Shown here: one piece after another, positions 38,260-49,924 of the stretch
Numbering within the stretch: position 1 is the stretch's first letter
Layout of the letters: every line of letters starts with the position of its first letter
Source: Lepas anatifera
Taxonomy: Eukaryota > Arthropoda > Thecostraca > Lepadidae
Reading direction: 5' to 3'
DNA: 64,000 nt
Assembly (NCBI GenBank): GCA_034440635.1
Contig: JAOTON010000770.1
Coordinates: 124,001 to 188,000 of the forward strand
Notes under the pieces: model-generated
Databases searched by the model: none
Seen by the model: the letters and a program-made list of their open reading frames with translations, nothing else
What the model was told of the DNA's origin: nothing
Position numbers and translations under genes: made by a program

Positions 38260-38463
38260 TTAACACGCGCATTGACGGGGGGCGGGTAACCGCCCCCTCG
38301 GGTTTTTCGGAGACAGCAGAAAAACGGCGGCGCGTAGCGCCGCCGTACCTGGTATACCTTTTCCCTCATCATTTTTACAACTTCTGTGAAAATTTTAAGG
38401 TTAGGTCATCTCAGGTCAGGTCACCAGTACAGGTCAAGTGACCCGACCTCAAAAAAAGTTTAA

Positions 38464-39491
38464 CCCGCGCCCCACCGGGGGTCCGGCGCCACCTTCGCCC
38501 CACCGGGGGGGGCCATCGATGGCCCCCCTCTAACTCCGAAAATATGGGCGTTAGCGCAAATCTGCAAAGTGCAATAGAAAGCTCGCGTGAATTCAGTAAG
38601 AAATTACTTCGCATGTTTTAGTGCTCAGGTCAATGGTTTGACCTCCAGAGGTCAAATTAGGTCAAGATCGGCTATTTTCACTCAAATATGCAATGATTAA
38701 GCAAACTGGGCATAACTCTTATGTCATTAGAGCTATTGAGGCCTGGTAAAGTACATTTGATAGCAAATTGCCAGTACTTTTTCCGCTATGTGGAACGTAA
38801 AGACCTCCCGCCAGTGGTTTGACCGCCAGAGGTCACCTCGTGACCTAATATGACCTGAGGTCACGAAAGGTCAAAAAGTGACCTTGCCGTATATCAAATG
38901 AAAGCCAGTGACAAGACAAACACGATGGTGTTTGTTTCACCGCTCTAGCTCAATTAGGTCAAAAGTTATTGCCAAAATACTGTTTTTGACCTCTGGTGAC
39001 CTTGGATGACCTTGGAAAAGTCAAAGGGCAAATATGACCCCTGGGATCCGTGAAAGGGTGTCCAAAAACGTTGTTCTGAGCAGTCTGAGTATTTGCAATC
39101 ATTTTTGTGGCTTTTATATCATGAAATAGCTTTTCCCCATGCTTTTCCAATGGGAGAGGTCGCCTCGTGACCTGACCTCAGGGCACGAAATCGAAAAATC
39201 CCGGATATACACCTTGTAGACCCTGGAGGGGTCATGAAGTGTAGGAAGTTTCAAATCGATCGACTTTGGAATGTAGCTCTTACAGAGCTCTAAAGGTGAA
39301 GTGAGGTGACCTTGGTTGACCTCGTCTGGTGACCTGACCTTGGGTGACCCGGGGTAAAAATTTCAGGGATGATGGGAAAATGATGCAGTGAGAGGTAGAG
39401 CCCTCAACCGCGGTGCTGCGCCTCGTCGTTTTTCTGCTATCCCGGAAAAACCTTAGGGGGGCCATCGATGGCCCTCCCGGTGGGGCGAGGG
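38464..39491 (+). mobile_element. E1 element, copy 1 (TTAA-flanked MITE, inserted at site a of E2)
   Basis: Exactly 1028 bp between TTAA at 38460-38463 and TTAA at 39492-39495. The ends CCCGCGCCCCACCGGGGG and CGGTGGGGCGAGGG are inverted copies. Near each end is the palindrome GGGGCCATCGATGGCCCC. The interior is densely populated with AGGTCA and TGACCT words. An E2 copy at 58.86 kb shows the same site without E1 and with one TTAA. This indicates a non-autonomous element with TTAA duplication, as in piggyBac. Confidence 0.88.
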
Positions 39492-39751
39492 TTAAGATAG
39501 CATAAGTCGGAGCAGAGTGAACTTATCCGATTGAAACTCATATCACATAATGGCCCCACCGAGTTCTCTAACATATGTTCCGGTATTTTTGATATCGATG
39601 ACCTAAGGTCAGGTACGAGGCATGACCTCTCCAATGGAAATACATGGGAAAAATGGTTTTTACGGAATAACTCAGTAACGGATGGTGATAGAGCATTTAT
39701 TTTAGCTGCATTAGACTCGCCTGGGCTTTGCAGTTCTAACGATATGCATTT

Positions 39752-39825
39752 TATATAATTTGACCCTGACCTGACCTCAGGTCAGGTCAAATCCTTGATT
39801 TGACCTAGCAAGGTCAAATTATATA
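39752..39825. other. Compound hairpin inside E2
   Basis: The outer arms TATATAATTTGACC and GGTCAAATTATATA are perfect 14-bp complements. Within them, 39767-39789 is a perfect 23-bp palindrome of two TGACCT/AGGTCA half-sites on each side of a single C. The same structure occurs in the other E2 copies near 41.71, 43.59 and 59.10 kb, with small changes. Confidence 0.85.
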
Positions 39826-40144
39826 TCATTCGATTCGGCTTGCTAAGAGGATTCATATGGTTCAAGTCGTTTTGCTCTATCTTTACTTGTTCAGATGTAA
39901 TGCCCGAAAAACTGAATTTTACATGTTATCCCTATGACGGGCATGTTTTGACCTCTCGTGACCTTAAATGTGACCTGACAAAAAAAAATGGTTCAAATGT
40001 TTTCGATGGAGAAGTGGATGGGCAGCCCAACGCCGTTTACCGTTTTTCGCTACCTACCGTGGTTCTCGAGATCTTAGGGGGGCGGGTACCCGACCCCCCC
40101 ATCAATGCGAAGGTGGCTCAGACCCCCGTCAATGCGCGTGTTAA

Positions 40145-42092
40145 CATGCGCATTGACGGGGCGGGTACCCGCCCCTCGGGTTTTTTCGGAGACAGCAATA
40201 AAACGGCAGCGCGTAGCGCCGCCGTACTTGGCATACCTTTTCCCTCATCATTTTTGCAGCTTCTGTGAAAATTTTAAGGTTAGGTCATCTCAGTTCAGGT
40301 CACCAGTACAGGTCAAGTGACATGACCTCAAAAATTTGAAGATAGCATATTTCGGAGCAGGGTGAACTTATCCGATTGAAACTCATATCGCATGATGGTC
40401 CCACCGAGTTCTCTTAACCCGCGCCCCACCGGGGGTCCGGCGCCACCTTCGCCCCACCGGGGGGCCATCGATGGCCCCCCCTCTAACTCCGAAAATATGG
40501 GCGTTAGCGCAAATCTGCAAAGTGCAATAGAAAGCTCGCGTGAATTCAGTAAGAAATTACTTCGCATGTTTTAGTGCTCAGGTCAATGGTTTGACCTCCA
40601 GAGGTCAAATTAGGTCAAGATCGGCTATTTTCACTCAAATATGTAATGATTAAGCAAACTGGGCATAACTCTTATGTCATTAGAGCTATTGAGGCCTGGT
40701 AAAGTACATTTGATAGCAAATTGCCAGTACTTTTTCCGCTATGTGGAACGTAAAGACCTCCCGCCAGTGGTTTGACCGCCAGAGGTCACCTCGTGACCTA
40801 ATATGACCTGAGGTCACGAAAGGTCAAAAAGTGACCTTGCCGTATATCAAATGAAAGCCAGTGACAAGACAAACACGATGGTGTTTGTTTCACAGCTCTA
40901 GCTCAATTAGGTCAAAAGTTATTGTCAAAATACTGTTTTTGACCTCTGGTGACCTTGGATGACCTTGGAAAAGTCAAAGGGCAAATATGAACCCTGGGAT
41001 CCGTGAAAGGGTGTCCAGAAACGTTGTTCTGAGCAGTCTGAGTATTTGCAATCATTTTTGTGGGCTTTATATCATGAAATAGCTTTTCCCCATGCTTTTC
41101 CAATGGGAGAGGTCGCCTCGTGACCTGACCTCAGGGCACGAAATCGAAAAATCCCGGATATACACCTTGTAGACCCTGGAGGGGTCATGAAGTGTAGGAA
41201 GTTTCAAATCGATCGAGTTTGAAATGTAGCTCTTACAGAGCTCTAAAGGTGAAGTGAGGTGACCTTGGTTGACCTCGTCTGGTGACCTGACCTTGGGTGA
41301 CCCGGGGTAAAAAATTTCAGGGATGATGGGAAAATGATGCAGTGAGAGGTAGAGCCCTCAACCGCGGTGCTGCGCCTCGTCGTTTTTCTGCTATCCCGGA
41401 AAAACCTTAGGGGGGGCCATCGATGGCCCCCCGGTGGGGCGAGGGTTAAGATAGCATAAGTCGGAGCAGAGTGAACTTATCCGATTGAAACTCATATCAC
41501 ATAATGGCCCCACCGAGTTCTCTAACATATGTTCCGGTATTTTTGATATCGATGACCTAAGGTCAGGTACGAGGCATGACCTCTCCAATGGAAATACATG
41601 GGAAAAATGGTTTTTACGGAATAACTCAGTAACGGATGGTGATAGAGCATTTATTTTAGCTGCATTAGACTCGCCTGGGCTTTGCAGTTCTAACGATATG
41701 CATTTTATATAATTTGACCCTGACCTGACCTCAGGTCAGGTCAAATCCTTGATTTGACCTAGCAAGGTCAAATTATATATCATTCGATTCGGCTTGCTAA
41801 GAGGATTCATATGGTTCAAGTCGTTTTGCTCTATCTTTACTTGTTCAGATGTAATGCCCGAAAAACTGAATTTTACATGTTATCCCTATGACGGGCATGT
41901 TTTGACCTCTCGTGACCTTAAATGTGACCTGACAAAAAAAATGGTTCAAATGTTTTCGATGGAGAAGTGGATGGGCAGCCCAACGCCGTTTACCGTTTTT
42001 CGCTACCTACCGTGGTTCTCGAGATCTTAGGGGGCGGGTACCCGACCCCCCCATCAATGCGAAGGTGGCTCAGACCCCCGTCAATGCGCGTG
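40145..42092 (+). mobile_element. E2 element, array copy 2 (hybrid flanks around E1)
   Basis: Shares the TTAA at 40141-40144 with copy 1 and ends at TTAA 42093-42096. It is about 71 bp longer than copy 1 because the segment from GATAGCAT to GTTCTC occurs on both sides of its E1 (40341-40413 and 41450-41522). The left flank of E1 is site b (GAGTTCTC|TTAA) and the right flank is site a (TTAA|GATAGC). Confidence 0.85.
40418..41445 (+). mobile_element. E1 element, copy 2
   Basis: Another 1028-bp E1 between TTAA at 40414-40417 and 41446-41449, nearly identical to copy 1. Its two flanks correspond to different E2 sites, so it is probably a recombinant of two insertions. Confidence 0.87.
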
Positions 42093-42096
42093 TTAA

Positions 42097-43930
42097 CATG
42101 CGCATTGACGGGGCGGGTACCCGCCCCTCGGGTTTTTTTCGGAGACAGCAATAAAACGGCAGCGCGTAGCGCCGCCGTACTTGGCATACCTTTTCCCTCA
42201 TCATTTTTGCAGCTTCTGTGAAAATTTTAAGGTTAGGTCATCTCAGTTCAGGTCACCAGTACAGGTCAAGTGACATGACCTCAAAAAATTTGAAGATAGC
42301 ATATTTCGGAGCAGGGTGAACTTATCCGATTGAAACTCATATCGCATGATGGTCCCACCGAGTTCTCTTAACCCGCGCCCCACCGGGGTCCGGCGCCACC
42401 TTCGCCCCACCGGGGGCCATCGATGGCCCCCCTCTAACTCCGAAAATATGGGCGTTAGCGCAAATCTGCAAAGTGCAATAGAAAGCTCGCGTGAATTCAG
42501 TAAGAAATTACTTCGCATGTTTTAGTGCTCAGGTCAATGGTTTGACCTCCAGAGGTCAAATTAGGTCAAGATCGGCTATTTTCACTCAAATATGTAATGA
42601 TTAAGCAAACTGGGCATAACTCTTATGTCATTAGAGCTATTGAGGCCTGGTAAAGTACATTTGATAGCAAATTGCCAGTACTTTTTCCGCTATGTGGAAC
42701 GTAAAGACCTCCCGCCAGTGGTTTGACCGCCAGAGGTCACCTCGTGACCTAATATGACCTGAGGTCACGAAAGGTCAAAAAGTGACCTTGCCGTATATCA
42801 AATGAAAGCCAGTGACAAGACAAACACGATGGTGTTTGTTTCACAGCTCTAGCTCAATTAGGTCAAAAGTTATTGTCAAAATACTGTTTTTGACCTCTGG
42901 TGACCTTGGATGACCTTGGAAAAGTCAAAGGGCAAATATGAACCCTGGGATCCGTGAAAGGGTGTCCAGAAACGTTGTTCTGAGCAGTCTGAGTATTTGC
43001 AATCATTTTTGTGGGCTTTATATCATGAAATAGCTTTTCCCCATGCTTTTCCAATGGGAGAGGTCGCCTCGTGACCTGACCTCAGGGCACGAAATCGAAA
43101 AATCCCGGATATACACCTTGTAGACCCTGGAGGGGTCATGAAGTGTAGGAAGTTTCAAATCGATCGAGTTTGAAATGTAGCTCTTACAGAGCTCTAAAGG
43201 TGAAGTGAGGTGACCTTGGTTGACCTCGTCTGGTGACCTGACCTTGGGTGACCCGGGGTAAAAAATTTCAGGGATGATGGGAAAATGTTGCAGTGAGAGG
43301 TAGAGCCCTCAACCGCGGTGCTGCGCCTCGTCGTTTTTCGGCTATCCCGGAAAAACCTTAGAGGGGGGCCATCGATGGCCCCCCGTGGGGCGAGGGTTAA
43401 ATATATTCCCGTATTTTTGATATCGATGACCTAAAGTCAGGTACGAGGCGTGACCTCTCCCCTCGCCATTGAAAATACATGGAAAAAATGTTTTTTTACT
43501 AAATAACTCAATAACGGATGGGGAAATAGCGTTTATTTCAGCTGCATTAGACTCGCCTTGGCTTTGCAGTTCTAATGATATGCATTTTATATAATTTGAC
43601 CCTGACCTGACCTCAGGTCAAGTAAAATCCTTGATTTGACCTAGCAAGGTCAAATTATATATCATTTGATTCTGTTTCCTGAGGGATTCATATATTTTGA
43701 GTAGTTTTGCTCTATCTTTACTTGTTCAGATATAATGGCCGAGAAAATTTACATGTTATCCCTATGACGGCACGTGAGTTTTGACCTCCGTGACCTTAAA
43801 TGTAGCCTGAAAAAATGGTTCAAAAATTTTCGATGGGGAAGTGGTTGGGCTACCCAACACCGTTTACTGTTTTTCGCTACCTACCGTGGTTCTCGAGATC
43901 TTAGGGGGGGGGACAGGTACCCGCCCTCTC
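42097..43930 (+). mobile_element. E2 element, array copy 3 (right end lost)
   Basis: Starts from the shared TTAA at 42093-42096. It carries E1 at site b on both sides (GTTCTC|TTAA left; TTAA|ATATATTCC right). The part after E1 is more diverged than in copies 1 and 2. Similarity stops after GGTACCCGCCC near 43930, so the right inverted repeat is missing. Confidence 0.8.
42372..43396 (+). mobile_element. E1 element, copy 3
   Basis: A 1025-bp E1 between TTAA at 42368-42371 and 43397-43400. The palindrome and inverted ends are intact, with small indels in the G and C runs. Confidence 0.87.
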
Positions 43931-44286
43931 AGGTCGCTAGTCTCAGGTCGCTAGTGAATATGATAGGTCAAAGGAAGAGCATGTTAGAGAAGAGTTTCTG
44001 GCCCCTAGCGTCTGGCAGAGCTGACTTAGAATAATTTATTAGGCACTACTCACTTCCTCTCGTTACGGCGAGTTGAATGATGTGTGATATCATACATATA
44101 TCATATATCAAAGTCAACTGCCACCACTTCCGCCATAAAATTTACATTAGCCCTCACCAAGCTTTACTTGCCGAATGGCACTCAAATGCGGGGAGGGTTT
44201 GCGCTCAAAGCAATAATGCGCTGAGGTCTCCATTCCATGGTAGCTGTAATCCATGGGTTCACCTGCACTGCGTAGACCGGGTGGTA

Positions 44287-45227
44287 GGGGAGACCGGGGC
44301 CGGTTGAATCATTTTTCACTTTTCCCCCGTAGCTAATAATCCACAAGATCTATTCAAAATTGGATACCACCATTCAAAATATAGTTATTTTCCCCACCAA
44401 ATGACCGTTAATCTTTTCCCAAAAACAAATACATTTTACCAAAATACACTTTTGAAATCAGCTCTGCACCTGATGCAAACTGCCCCCATGCCGGGGTAAG
44501 TTGCATCAGTCCCCGGCGCAGCTTGCATCGTGAGGAATTAGTGCACAGAAACAAAATGCAACGTCAGATTCGCTTTATTGGTAGGCACGTTTACCATTCA
44601 GCGGAGGCACGTTTCCCTGGTAGGCACGATTCCCATCGGATACCTTTCCGAGCTTACCTACTCAGAGTCAGAGTCACATTGGTGACAGATATAGCACCTG
44701 CTTCTCGAAAGTGACGCGCTCCTCCCCCACTTTCGACGCCCACGCCAATGATTATTGGAATAATACATCCTTATGATTATTCAATTTTCCCATAAACAAA
44801 ACTCAGCGCCGGGGTAGGTTGCAACAATGTTTAAACCTGCCCCGCGAAAAATGATTCGTCTTGCCCCGTCCCTGCCCTGAATCAATCGTGGCGCCAAATA
44901 TTGCACAAGCCAAGAGGTCCCGCCAAAAGTCTTTATTGAAGACTGGAGAAACACGCTTTAACCTGCCGGGCTTATGACCAGCGTGCATGTTATCTTGTAT
45001 TTCATTTAAAACGTAATGTACCAGACAAAAAATACTTTCACCCAAAAAAAAAAGATTTTTTGCCTCCTCACCTGGTATCGGCCGACCGCCCTCGCTGGTT
45101 TCTTCACCGGAAAGACATTGCACGTGCGCGGATCTAAAGGGCCCGCTTAAACTGTTATCTAGTGAATATTTTTTAGTTACAGCCCCTGATGCATTCAACC
45201 CGTAATGCAACCAGCCCCGGTCTCCCC
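44287..45227 (+). mobile_element. TA-flanked inverted-repeat element, family E5
   Basis: A 941-bp element. The left end GGGGAGACCGGGGCCGGTTG and the right end CAACCAGCCCCGGTCTCCCC are near-perfect inverted repeats, each next to TA. Subterminal repeats of CCGGGGTAAGTTGCA or CCGGGGTAGGTTGCA lie near 44492 and 44812, with GCAAC/GTTGC words near both ends. No protein is encoded. The TA duplication is compatible with Tc1/mariner-type or similar mobilisation. Confidence 0.75.
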
Positions 45228-45820
45228 TAAGGTGATAACGTCATGTAATCGGGTTATATGTTAAGGTGACCGAAGGTCAATTTCAAGACCTAAGGTCACA
45301 AGTCAAGGCCATTGACTCCAGTATTCCAGTCGTTTGGCATTCTTCAGTATGAGGTATGTTATGCCATGACTTCATAGTTAAGGCTGCTCAATATCAAGGT
45401 CAAATGTCTTTTTCAGGGTCAATACCTCATTTCCCGCCGAAAGGCTGCTGTAGTGCCAGTCATATTGTACATTATTGGGAATTATGTCATATTGTTACGC
45501 CATAGGTCAGTAACCTTAACCTTGACCTAAAGTTTTCAGAGAAGATTGTGTGGGACCTTCCCTATATGATTTTAGATCGCTTTTACGTATCCCGCTCGCT
45601 GACGACCTCAACTGATTCGCTGACGACCTCAACCAGCTCAAACAGCTGTTCGAGGAGCGGCCGGCGATGTCCCGCACCCTCTTCTACTAGCGGCTGGGGA
45701 GCCTGAAGGGCCGGTTCAATTAGCAGCTGCCGCTGGTCCCTACTTTTCAACACCGGACCCTGGCACAACATGTGGGTGCGACTGGGGTACGACCCGGGAG
45801 TGATTCGGCCGCATCGATGT
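45228..45820. other. Short intergenic stretch, no gene recognised
   Basis: Has several GGTCA/TGACC words (45270-45530) but no inverted ends. GCTGACGACCTCAAC recurs at 45599-45632. Confidence 0.45.
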
Positions 45821-45821
45821 A

Positions 45822-47867
45822 GGGGAAAGTGGGGGTCATGGACACCGCGGGTAAGACGGACACCCCTGTTTGGGACGAACTGACAGTGTCACGACCGGGA
45901 AAAGCGTGTAATACGCTTCCCTTTAGCTGTGTCGGTCGCATAGCAACGTTGGGTCCGGTGAGCCCTCTAGGTTTTATACAATTTTCATAATAGTAAAAAC
46001 TGCAACTCAAGTGTTTTTTCACAATGGAATTCGTACGGTCATTGCACGGATGTTTCTATAGATACTTTATTGGTACTACGTAATATAGTTCTTCAAGATG
46101 TTACATTTTGTTCACCGCAGTCGCTGACTGTGTAATCGCAATGACGTCCGACTCATATCCAAGTTTGTTTAGGAAGAGCAAAGTGGGGTAAGACGGACAC
46201 CACGTGTGGGGCAAGATAGACATGGTGTCTATGTTACCCCGCACGAGAGTATATTTAATTTCATATAATATAAGCTTAAATAAGTAAAGGCTGATGGCTG
46301 GGGGCCTGGGACACAGGGCCCGAAATGCTGGAGAACCATATAATTGAATTTGGGGGTCATCCAGGGGCAGGTGTACCCGTCGACCCTCATTGCCCCCTGA
46401 AATGGTCATGGTGCCCCCTGAGAGATTGATGCCCCCATGGTGCCCCCTAAAGTGTCGCTTCCAACCCCTCCCCTCAGGAGCGTGATGACGTTCTTCACTT
46501 TGGCAGTGTACATGCAAACTAACATCGCGACTTATCAATTATTTGGTTGCCACCACCGAATGGAGCAGGGAAGCACACAGGAAAACTATAAATGTTGTTT
46601 TTGTATTACAACAATTTTTTCTGAACCTTCTCACAGGTGAGATGCCCTGAGACGGCAAAACATATTTATTGCAATCCCAAACTGCGCTGACATTTCATCC
46701 TCCCCTACCCGTCCCGGCTGTGCTGGGCCGGTCAGTCACCAGACATCGCAGCTTACAGCCGTCGAGCACGCCCGCTGGTGCCTTGCATTGTGGGCAGTGG
46801 GCTTGTTACATTGGAGTGAGTCTAGCTACTGGGCTTATATCTCGGTTTGTGAGAGACCGTACTTTCTACGTGACCTGATGGGACCCCACGTAACGAGCAC
46901 AGCCGGAGACCGAACGCTCTTAACCTCTGCGAGGGAATTTCGCACCCAGGATTTTTTGGGGGGGCGGGGGGAGGGGGGGGTTGGGGCGGCTGACGAGAAG
47001 GGGCAGCAGGCCAGTAGAGGGAGCGGTATTTTGCCTCAGGGGACGCACTTGTTCGCCCAAATAGCAGCCAATTTTTGCATCCTGGGGTGGGGGGGGGGTG
47101 AGAGCGGTGAATTGTTTGCTCCACAGACCTAGTGTAATTTTTTAGCGGGCGGCTTGTTGGGTGCAGGGGCACCAAAGTTGGTGTAGGGGGCGGCATGTTG
47201 GGTACAGGGGCGGCAGTCAGTGTAGCACTGCCTCTAAAAGTCAAGTGAAGGCTCATCCTTCCCCTCGATGGGCGCCTTCGGCGCTCCACATGGATGGGAG
47301 CGGCACCTTGGAGCCAAAGCGTTTGGGGAGGACCGGGCCCGCTGCCTCCCCCTGGGTGCGCGCCCGCCCCCCGATCCGGATGGCGCCCCCCGCAAGATAC
47401 CCCGCCCCCCTGATCGGTGATCCTGGATCAACCTATGCACAGTTCCACGACAGCCCTTGATACTTTTATCCACCGTCATTAAAAAATTAAGAAAAGGCAT
47501 GACCCCCTTTGACCCTTTGACGGAAAAACTAAAAAAATACCCACTTCCCCGCGGCGGACGACAGTCGCCTAGTGGGTGGATGCAGCTGGAAATATTCAAG
47601 GCCTGGTTCGATCACTTTGTTCATCTTGTCCATCTTTCACCATGGGGTGATCATGTTACCCCATTAAATGGGCGAAATGGACTTTTGCTACTTTTTTCTA
47701 AACTTTGCGCAAATTTTGATATGATAATTACAGACACATGGCTGCTTGCACAGTGGTAGATAAATGTCTGAAGTATCTCTACAGCCAAAATATGAACGAA
47801 ACAAGCTCATTAAGTCATCGAAAACTCAAACCATCGTTACGGTGTCCGTGACGCCCCACTTTCCCCT
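45822..47867 (+). mobile_element. TA-flanked inverted-repeat element, family E6
   Basis: About 2.05 kb. The left end GGGGAAAGTGGGGGTCATGG and the right end GACGCCCCACTTTCCCC are inverted copies, each next to TA, and the similarity extends through GGACACCG/CGGTGTCC. GTAAGACGGACACC recurs at about 45852 and 46188. The middle (46.3-47.6 kb) is GC-rich, G-tract-rich and probably composite. At 46380-46450 there is a CCCCCTGA...GATTGATGCCCCC block that also appears, altered, at 54120-54170. No transposase is visible. Confidence 0.65.
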
Positions 47868-47870
47868 ATT

Positions 47871-48219
47871 TCCGTAGAAAAAAGCTAAAACTTACCTGAC
47901 ACCAGCCCCCTCATCAGCCCACTGCCGGGCGGCCATTTTTGTGGGCTGCTGGTGTGACGACATATGCTGACGTCACGATGAGCATCAGCCAATCGAAGCC
48001 CTTGAAGGGTTTCAAGTATGGTAGTGGTTGCCAGATCATGACATCATCCACAGGCAGCTTTTTATTTATTTTCCTAGAGGAGTATTTTTAAAAACAAAAT
48101 ATTGAGCTTATCGAACATTTTTCAGAGAAATCATGAGTGGTTTCATTATTTTTTTTGCTAAAAGTAAACCTAATTTCACTAAATTCCAGGATTCGACCAA
48201 GGTGCCACATTCCCTTTAA
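47871..48219 (-). mobile_element. Truncated inverted copy of MITE E4
   Basis: Matches the element at 4777-5212 in reverse, from TTTCCGTAGAAAAA through TGACGTCACGATGAGCATC to the end CCACATTCCCTTTAA. The other end is missing where E6 abuts it at 47868-47870. Confidence 0.7.
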
Positions 48220-49041
48220 CAAGAGACATTAAATTCATCATGTTATAGCCAGTGCTTAATGTGGTGTAGTAAGCTTTACTTTCAGTAGCGTGTGTCGCGG
48301 CGGTAATGCGGTGGCCTTTCTGGCGGGGCTGAGATGGCACCATGATTATGTTGGCGTGGGACGCCTAGGTTTAAACGCAACGGCGCTTTTGCGTTCCTCG
48401 TAGCAGCCTTTGTGTGTGTGTGTTTTTTCTGAACCATGAAATAAAAACATAAAACAAAATGCCATGCTCGAATTATCATCGATTCCAGCAGCAATGATGC
48501 TGGCGCAGTCTGTGATTGAGGAGGTGAGGTCTCCATTGGTTAGAATTTTGTCGGGCTTAGCGCGACTTGACTCTCGTTTTAGCATAAACTTCGGTTCTCT
48601 GTTGCACTTCTCGCTTTTTTGGCAAACCTCTAAAATTGCACGTAGTTGTCGTTACATATAGTTCCGGATTATACTTCTAAAAATAGTAGAAATAATAAAA
48701 TTAAAAATTCAAGATAAACCTAATAGATCAAATCACTCTTACTTTTTCGCTGTGCGGCACACCTCGCTAAGTTCATCTCCTTTCGAATAGAGATGAACTG
48801 AGAAAGAAACGGCCCTACCTCTGCTTTCTGCGAATGAGACTGCCTTGTGTCTGCCTAAATGATAATGGCTAGTGTCCTGGATATAGACACCCTAATAAGA
48901 TGTTTGAATCGTTTCCTAGAAATAAACCACGCCATATTATATAGTCAATTTATTTACATCGGAAGGGTTAAATAATAAAGCAATAGACGTCTTGTGAGCC
49001 AAATCCAAGTGGGTAATGATCGTCCGCAGTGGCTCTGGAAG
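48220..49041. other. Downstream of the secreted-protein gene, no gene recognised
   Basis: AT-rich. It may hold the 3' UTR and polyadenylation site of the gene at 49.1-52.2 kb, but I cannot place them. Confidence 0.4.
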
Positions 49042-49131
49042 TGATTGATTGATTGATTGATTGGATTGATGCTTGTCGCTTTGATTGATTGATTGGATTG
49101 ATGCTGATCTTGGATTGATGCTAGTCGCCTT
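49042..49131. repeat. ATTG-based tandem repeat
   Basis: Runs of GATT alternate with TTGGATTGATGCT; the block ends four bases before the stop codon of the secreted-protein gene, so it lies in that gene's 3' UTR. Confidence 0.75.
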
Positions 49132-49134
49132 GCA

Positions 49135-49583
49135 TCAACCGCCTAGTCTTTGCCCCCCGACACCACCAATCATAGGCATGGCGGTGGTCGGTACGATAAC
49201 GACACCGGTGACAGGGCCGGAGAAGACAGGGGCACCGACCAGACCGCCGTCGCCAGCTGACAGCAACACCGGTGCCTGTGGTAGCCGTTGCGCTGTCGAC
49301 GTTACCGCATCGCTGCCTGCGAAGGAGCCGTCGCCCTGGATGGCACCTTGGGTACCGACACTAATAACGGCATTGAGTGCATCCTGGTTGGTGCCGATGG
49401 GCGTCAGGGAGCCGCTCTGCTGTAGAACACTGGCGCCCCCTGCACCGGCCGAGGTCACTGCCGCGTTCAAGGCCTGCGCCTGAGAGTTCGAGGCGCCCGC
49501 GGCACCTACAGCGTCCAGCTCGCCTTGAGACGATGTGATAACGCCAGTTGCCTGGTTGAAGGCGGAGTTGCCGGCGCCGGCAC
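49135..49583 (-). CDS. Secreted Gly/Ala-rich protein exon 2
   Basis: Begins after acceptor CTTTGTTGGCAG in phase 1 with AGAGNSAFNQ and ends GGQRLGG then TGA at 49135-49137. Confidence 0.75.
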
Positions 49584-49881
49584 CTGCCAACAAAGAGCGT
49601 CGGGTCAGCTAAGTCTCGCCTTTTCGATATTTAATCATGGCCAGAGTCAAGGACTGAAACAGAAAAATAAACTGGCAATCGTGTCCCATGCGACCCATTA
49701 TCAGATGGCGTGTCTTAGTGTGGGGCTCCATTGGTAAGACTCAGAGCATTATACCGGAGTTTCCCAGCTTTGGTCGAACCAGATCCTAAGAAATGTATCC
49801 TTAGTTTGGCGCTGATCCTTAGGTAGGGCTTTGCACAGAATTAAAAGTTTTGGCAGATAAGATACAAATAATATATGTCAG

Positions 49882-49924
<43 letters not shown>

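Larger units (their letters stand above)
38264..40140 (+). mobile_element. E2 element, array copy 1, carrying a nested E1
   Basis: Bounded by TTAA at 38260-38263 and 40141-40144. The left end CACGCGCATTGACGGGG is the complement of the right end CCCCGTCAATGCGCGTG. Inside is the E1 copy at 38464-39491, inserted at site a: E2 sequence stops at CTCAAAAAAAGTTTAA and resumes at TTAAGATAGCATAAG. Without E1, E2 is about 845 bp. It contains GGGCGGGTAACC near the left end, AGGTCA-rich blocks and a strong hairpin. No protein is encoded. Confidence 0.85.

Noticed and set aside
38411..43054. Repeated short frames in the 38-43 kb array
   Set aside because: They recur because the E1/E2 units are repeated, and they end at different places where small indels fall. 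No protein motif was found.
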